Part shown: piece after piece, positions 45,497 to 48,473 of the stretch | Layout of the letters: each line of letters starts with the position of its first letter | How positions within the stretch are numbered: position 1 is the stretch's first letter | Source of the DNA: Pseudomonadales bacterium | GTDB taxonomy: Bacteria; Pseudomonadota; Gammaproteobacteria; Pseudomonadales; Ketobacteraceae | Direction of reading: 5' to 3' | Length of the DNA stretch: 48,473 nt | Assembly (NCBI GenBank): GCA_022361455.1 | Contig: JAKSAW010000418.1 | Span: 1 to 48,473 of the forward strand | Made by a program: the position numbers and the translations under genes | Notes under the pieces: generated by a model | The model's database searches: none | Seen by the model: the letters and a program-made list of their open reading frames with translations, nothing else | What the model was told of the DNA's origin: nothing

Positions 45497-45520
45497 GGCC
45501 GAAAATACCCCCTTTCGGCC
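45497..45520. promoter_or_regulatory. Inverted repeat between AraC-type and alkB-like genes
   Basis: GGCCGAAA-ATACCCCC-TTTCGGCC, 8-bp perfect arms, between the divergent starts (175-base gap). Candidate operator for the AraC-type regulator, though AraC sites are usually direct repeats. Confidence 0.6.
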
Positions 45521-45601
45521 TGAATTACAACTATAGCCTTGTTTACCCCCTTTTTATACTGCAACGCTAACACTAAAAAAGTAGAGGAAAGAGGGAAGAC
45601 T

Positions 45602-46819
45602 ATGTTGCGATATTTACGATTTTACGTGGCACCAATTACTATTATGGCGATTTCATGCGCCATGTTATTTTCTCACTATTGGCTATGGGTACCGGCATTA
45701 GCCTATATAGGATCCATTGCATTACTGGATCAACTATTTCCACATGATATAGATGAAAAATCTTATCGCTATCCGTTCTTTTTGGACTTAGCGCTCTATC
45801 TATCCACCCCTGCTACTATCGCTCTTTATGTGGCCATTTTTTGGGTTGCCGGCAGCGGCTCACAAGATGCGCTTGGATTGGGTGCATTAGTGCAGTCAAT
45901 GACAGGGATAGATGTGATTGAAGCACGCAACAGCACAGCCTGGTATCACTATGTATTGATGTTCTTAGCAGTAGCCTTACCCGCTACCGGTGCTGGCGGA
46001 TTAGCAGGTCACGAATTAACTCACCGCACTTCACGACCTTTTGATTTGTGGATTGGGCGTATCACTATGGCCTTTAACTGGGGCATTGCGTTTCCTATTG
46101 AGCATGTTTATGGTCACCACTCTTATGTTGGCACTAAAAAGGATCCAGCAACTGCAGCTAGGGGTGATTCGGTTTACCAACATTTACCGAAGGCAATGTA
46201 TCGCACAGTGACTAATGCATGGGAAATTGAATCTGAGCGCTTAAGAAAAATCGGGGCGTCTTTCTTCTCGTACAAAAATGTGCTTTTAAGAATGGGGGCT
46301 GTTGCTGCACTGACTACTTTGTTTGCTTATTACTGCGCGGGCTGGCAAGGCGTTTTGTTTCACTTGATCGTATGCGTTTCTACCAAAGTTGCCCTAGAAG
46401 TGCTGAACTATGTTGAACACTATGGCTTGATTCGACAACCAGAAGAAGCTGTTCAACCACGCCATTCCTGGAACTGCAACCACGTTGTGAGCGGCGTGTT
46501 CACTTACAACTTAACTCGTCACAGCCATCACCATGCAGATGCTCAAGTTCCCTATCAAGATTTACGAAGCCATTCGGAGCAACCCGAAATGCCAGGTGGA
46601 CTAATGTCAGCTTACCTATCAACGTTAATTCCGCCTCTCTGGCGCAAAAAGATCGTGCCTAAATTATTAGAATGGGACCGAGCTCAAGCTTCTAGCCACG
46701 AGTATCCTTTAATTGCTGAAGCCAATATTGAATCTGGTTGGCATGAACTGCATGCCAGTATCGCTAACGAAACAGAAAGAGCCGAGCAACCTATTGAAGG
46801 GCATGTGAGTTACTCTTAG
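45602..46819 (+). CDS. alkB: AlkB-type alkane/fatty-acid 1-monooxygenase
   Basis: A 405-residue integral-membrane di-iron hydroxylase. All conserved His motifs are visible: HELTHR (137-142), EHVYGHH (167-173), NYVEHYGL (269-276) and RHSHHHA (306-312), with hydrophobic helices about 8-45, 60-85, 115-135, 230-262. It oxidises medium- to long-chain alkanes or related substrates at a terminal methyl, using O2 and rubredoxin electrons. No rubredoxin or rubredoxin reductase is in the window. ATG 45602 with AGAGGGAAG leader; the longer open frame was rejected because it begins with an unlike sequence. Likely activated by the divergent AraC-type gene. Confidence 0.95.
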   Translation: MLRYLRFYVAPITIMAISCAMLFSHYWLWVPALAYIGSIALLDQLFPHDIDEKSYRYPFFLDLALYLSTPATIALYVAIFWVAGSGSQDALGLGALVQSMTGIDVIEARNSTAWYHYVLMFLAVALPATGAGGLAGHELTHRTSRPFDLWIGRITMAFNWGIAFPIEHVYGHHSYVGTKKDPATAARGDSVYQHLPKAMYRTVTNAWEIESERLRKIGASFFSYKNVLLRMGAVAALTTLFAYYCAGWQGVLFHLIVCVSTKVALEVLNYVEHYGLIRQPEEAVQPRHSWNCNHVVSGVFTYNLTRHSHHHADAQVPYQDLRSHSEQPEMPGGLMSAYLSTLIPPLWRKKIVPKLLEWDRAQASSHEYPLIAEANIESGWHELHASIANETERAEQPIEGHVSYS

Positions 46820-46848
46820 TAAGATCTTATATAATCTTGATAAACTCG

Positions 46849-46888
46849 GTAATCCAACAGCAGCGCCCAATGGCTGTTGTTGGATTAC
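46849..46888. terminator. Long hairpin between convergent alkB-like and GST genes
   Basis: GTAATCCAACAGCAGC (46849-46864) pairs with GCTGTTGTTGGATTAC (46873-46888) around an 8-base loop, a 16-bp stem with one G-T wobble. It covers the last four bases of the GST stop region. Followed by TTAATTAATT on plus; a bidirectional terminator is likely. Confidence 0.75.
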
Positions 46889-47541
46889 TTAATTAATTCA
46901 CGCCCACCAGCAGCCAACGAAACGGTATCGATCTTGCCGGGTACATCAATTCCTTTTAAGCATGCGGGTCTTTCGTAAATACGATCAATCCAGGCTTTTA
47001 AAGCATCTAGCCCTTCGATATCAACACCGGACCAGTTATGGGTTCGCACCCAACACCAATTAGCAATATCGGCGATACTAAATTCATCGACCAGATAATC
47101 CCTATTCACCAAGTGATCATTTAAAACCGTGAGTAAGCGCTTAGATTCATTTTGATAACGATCAATGGCTGGTTGTATTTTCTCTGGGAAATAGCGGAAA
47201 AACACATTGGCCTGCCCCATCATAGGGCCCACACCGCTCATTTGAAACATTAGCCATTGAATGACTTCAGAACGCTTTTTCGGATCCTCTGGCAGTAGTT
47301 TCCCAGACTTTTCCGCGAGGTAAAGCAGAATTGCACCAGATTCGAACACCACAAAATCATCGTTATCATGATCAACGATGGTAGGAATTCGGCCATTGGG
47401 ATTTAACTTTAAGTAGTCTTCGCGCTTTTGGTCACCCGCTAATAAATTCACGGTGACCACATTGTATGGAATTTCCATTTCTTCTAAAGCGCAGGAAACT
47501 TTCCAGCCATTGGGCGTTGGAGCGGTATATAAATCTATCAT
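46885..47541 (-). CDS. Glutathione S-transferase
   Basis: A 218-residue cytosolic GST of the YfcG/YghU-like nu class. N-terminal thioredoxin-like domain: [33 protein letters not shown] (1-33), with the TPNG active-site stretch, [14 protein letters not shown] and [19 protein letters not shown] (about 66-84). C-terminal helical domain: [49 protein letters not shown]. These are typical of enzymes with disulfide reductase/peroxide activity toward glutathione adducts. ATG 47541 was chosen over upstream codons because the family begins with MIDLYT. Convergent with the alkB-like gene. Confidence 0.93.
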   Translation of the reverse strand: MIDLYTAPTPNGWKVSCALEEMEIPYNVVTVNLLAGDQKREDYLKLNPNGRIPTIVDHDNDDFVVFESGAILLYLAEKSGKLLPEDPKKRSEVIQWLMFQMSGVGPMMGQANVFFRYFPEKIQPAIDRYQNESKRLLTVLNDHLVNRDYLVDEFSIADIANWCWVRTHNWSGVDIEGLDALKAWIDRIYERPACLKGIDVPGKIDTVSLAAGGRELIK

Positions 47542-47701
47542 TGTTATTGTGCCTATCAATCTCGCAGTGTGAAAATCGTAGTTGATTGGCAAACAAAGCG
47601 TCAATTAACTTGAATAGAAAACCCTATTCACGGAATGGAACAATCCTTCTAAGATGAGGATAGGGGTAAGCGCAAGCGGAAACCACACGCGCAGCGCCAA
47701 G

Positions 47702-48473
47702 TTACAACACATTCGCTAACACTTTGATATGTTGACAGGCAGAACGCGCCAAGGCTGTAAGATCATAACCGCCCTCAAGTACCGATATAATCTTGCCATC
47801 ACAATGCTGATCAGCGATCGCTTTTAATTCTCGCGTCACCCAACGATAATCTCGTTCATCTAAATGAATATCGGCTAATGGATCTGCCTGATGAGCATCG
47901 AAGCCGGCACTAATAAATAATAACTGAGGGCTAAAGTGATTAAGCTTGGGCATCCAAGTTTCTTGCACCCATTCTTTAAAGTCATCACTTGATGTACCGG
48001 CATGCATGGGAGTATGCACCACGTTGGAACGGCTAGAATCGGCAACGGTAAATGGATAATAGGGATGTTGGTAGCTGGAACAGAACAATACGCGACTATC
48101 CACATGCAGCGTGTCTTCGGTACCGTTGCCATGGTGTACATCAAAATCCACCACAGCCACCCTTTCTAAGCCATACACTTCCAATGCGTAGGCCGCACCC
48201 ACAGCGACATTATTGAAGACACAAAAGCCCATGGCTTTACCACGTTCAGCATGATGCCCTGGTGGACGCACCGCGCAAAACGCATTATCCACCTTACCTT
48301 TCATTACCACATCCACAGCACTAACTACAGCGCCTGAAGCACGCATGGCTGCTTTCAATGTGTAAGGATTGGCGAGTACATCTTCGCCTAGCACTTCGAC
48401 ACCACGTTTAGGTGCGTTACAAAAAATCTGATCGACATAATCCCTTCGATGAACTCGGTATAATTCTTTCTTA
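47702..48473 (-). CDS. Histone deacetylase family protein (5' partial)
   Basis: A gene cut by the right edge; 256 codons seen. Arginase-like deacetylase fold of the acetoin utilisation/acetylpolyamine amidohydrolase group: FCAVRPPGHHAERGKAMGFCVFNNVAVGAAYAL, DFDVHHGNGTEDTL (zinc- and proton-relay residues), LFCSSYQHPYYPFT, ISAGFDAHQADPLADIHL and SVLEGGYDL are all present. It removes acetyl groups from lysine or polyamines; the substrate is not evident. The open frame continues to the window end (KKELYRVHRRDYVDQIF), so the start is outside. 160 bases after the stop lies the GST start region on the same strand. Confidence 0.9.
   Translation of the reverse strand, partial: KKELYRVHRRDYVDQIFCNAPKRGVEVLGEDVLANPYTLKAAMRASGAVVSAVDVVMKGKVDNAFCAVRPPGHHAERGKAMGFCVFNNVAVGAAYALEVYGLERVAVVDFDVHHGNGTEDTLHVDSRVLFCSSYQHPYYPFTVADSSRSNVVHTPMHAGTSSDDFKEWVQETWMPKLNHFSPQLLFISAGFDAHQADPLADIHLDERDYRWVTRELKAIADQHCDGKIISVLEGGYDLTALARSACQHIKVLANVL

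Overview
The window is chromosomal DNA of a gammaproteobacterium, probably a marine heterotroph of the Spongiibacteraceae/Cellvibrionales kind. That placement is inference: the evidence is a YdbH-YnbE-YdbL envelope operon, a BaeSR-type two-component pair, HrpB helicase, glutathione-dependent formaldehyde dehydrogenase, and a lipid-oriented gene set (wax ester synthase, FadL-type porin, phasin-like protein, AlkB-type hydroxylase, AraC and CaiB/BaiF proteins). No 16S or ribosomal protein marker is present. GC looks moderate to low by eye. Both window edges cut a gene. No phage, transposase, integrase or CRISPR array was seen.

Layout. 1-5757 (minus): pyruvate kinase, a WS/DGAT acyltransferase, a type II thioesterase, a YaiI-family protein, and a twin-CDGSH/FMN glutamate-synthase-like protein that runs off the left end. 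5826-11207: a Gly/Ser-linker lipoprotein, a hypothetical protein, a Nudix hydrolase and the ydbH-ynbE-ydbL operon. 11208-15441: two back-to-back terminators, of which the plus-strand one has no visible gene, then a di-heme MauG/cytochrome c peroxidase lipoprotein divergent from a BaeSR-like system whose sensor has a His/Pro-rich periplasmic insert. 15476-20763: a lipoprotein, a TIGR01777 epimerase-like protein, tRNA-Arg(TCG), a FadL porin, a large alpha/beta hydrolase lipoprotein and a divergent TetR regulator with two palindromic operators.

21484-29296 (minus) is the most unusual part: a 13-cysteine Tat-exported Csp1-type copper storage protein, a coding relic, a Spy/CpxP-like protein, a two-GIDE-plus-LemA membrane fusion protein, and a 1399-residue secreted protein combining LVIVD-type repeats, Ig-like and PKD domains, a second propeller, a two-haem cytochrome module and a C-terminal ricin-type lectin. 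A copper- or redox-related envelope role is my inference.

29421-35566: HrpB, a uridine-kinase-like protein, a phasin-like protein, FrmA, and DUF427 and DUF4870 proteins. 35705-43093: signalling block with a response regulator of unknown output, a PAS hybrid kinase, a NarL-type regulator and its PDZ-bearing multi-TM kinase, and a small lipoprotein. 43155-48473: CaiB/BaiF CoA transferase, AraC regulator, divergent AlkB-type hydroxylase, glutathione transferase, and a histone-deacetylase-family protein cut by the right edge.

Start codons were reassigned in many genes from ribosome-binding sites and family starts. All functional calls rest on motif recognition by eye; no database search was run.
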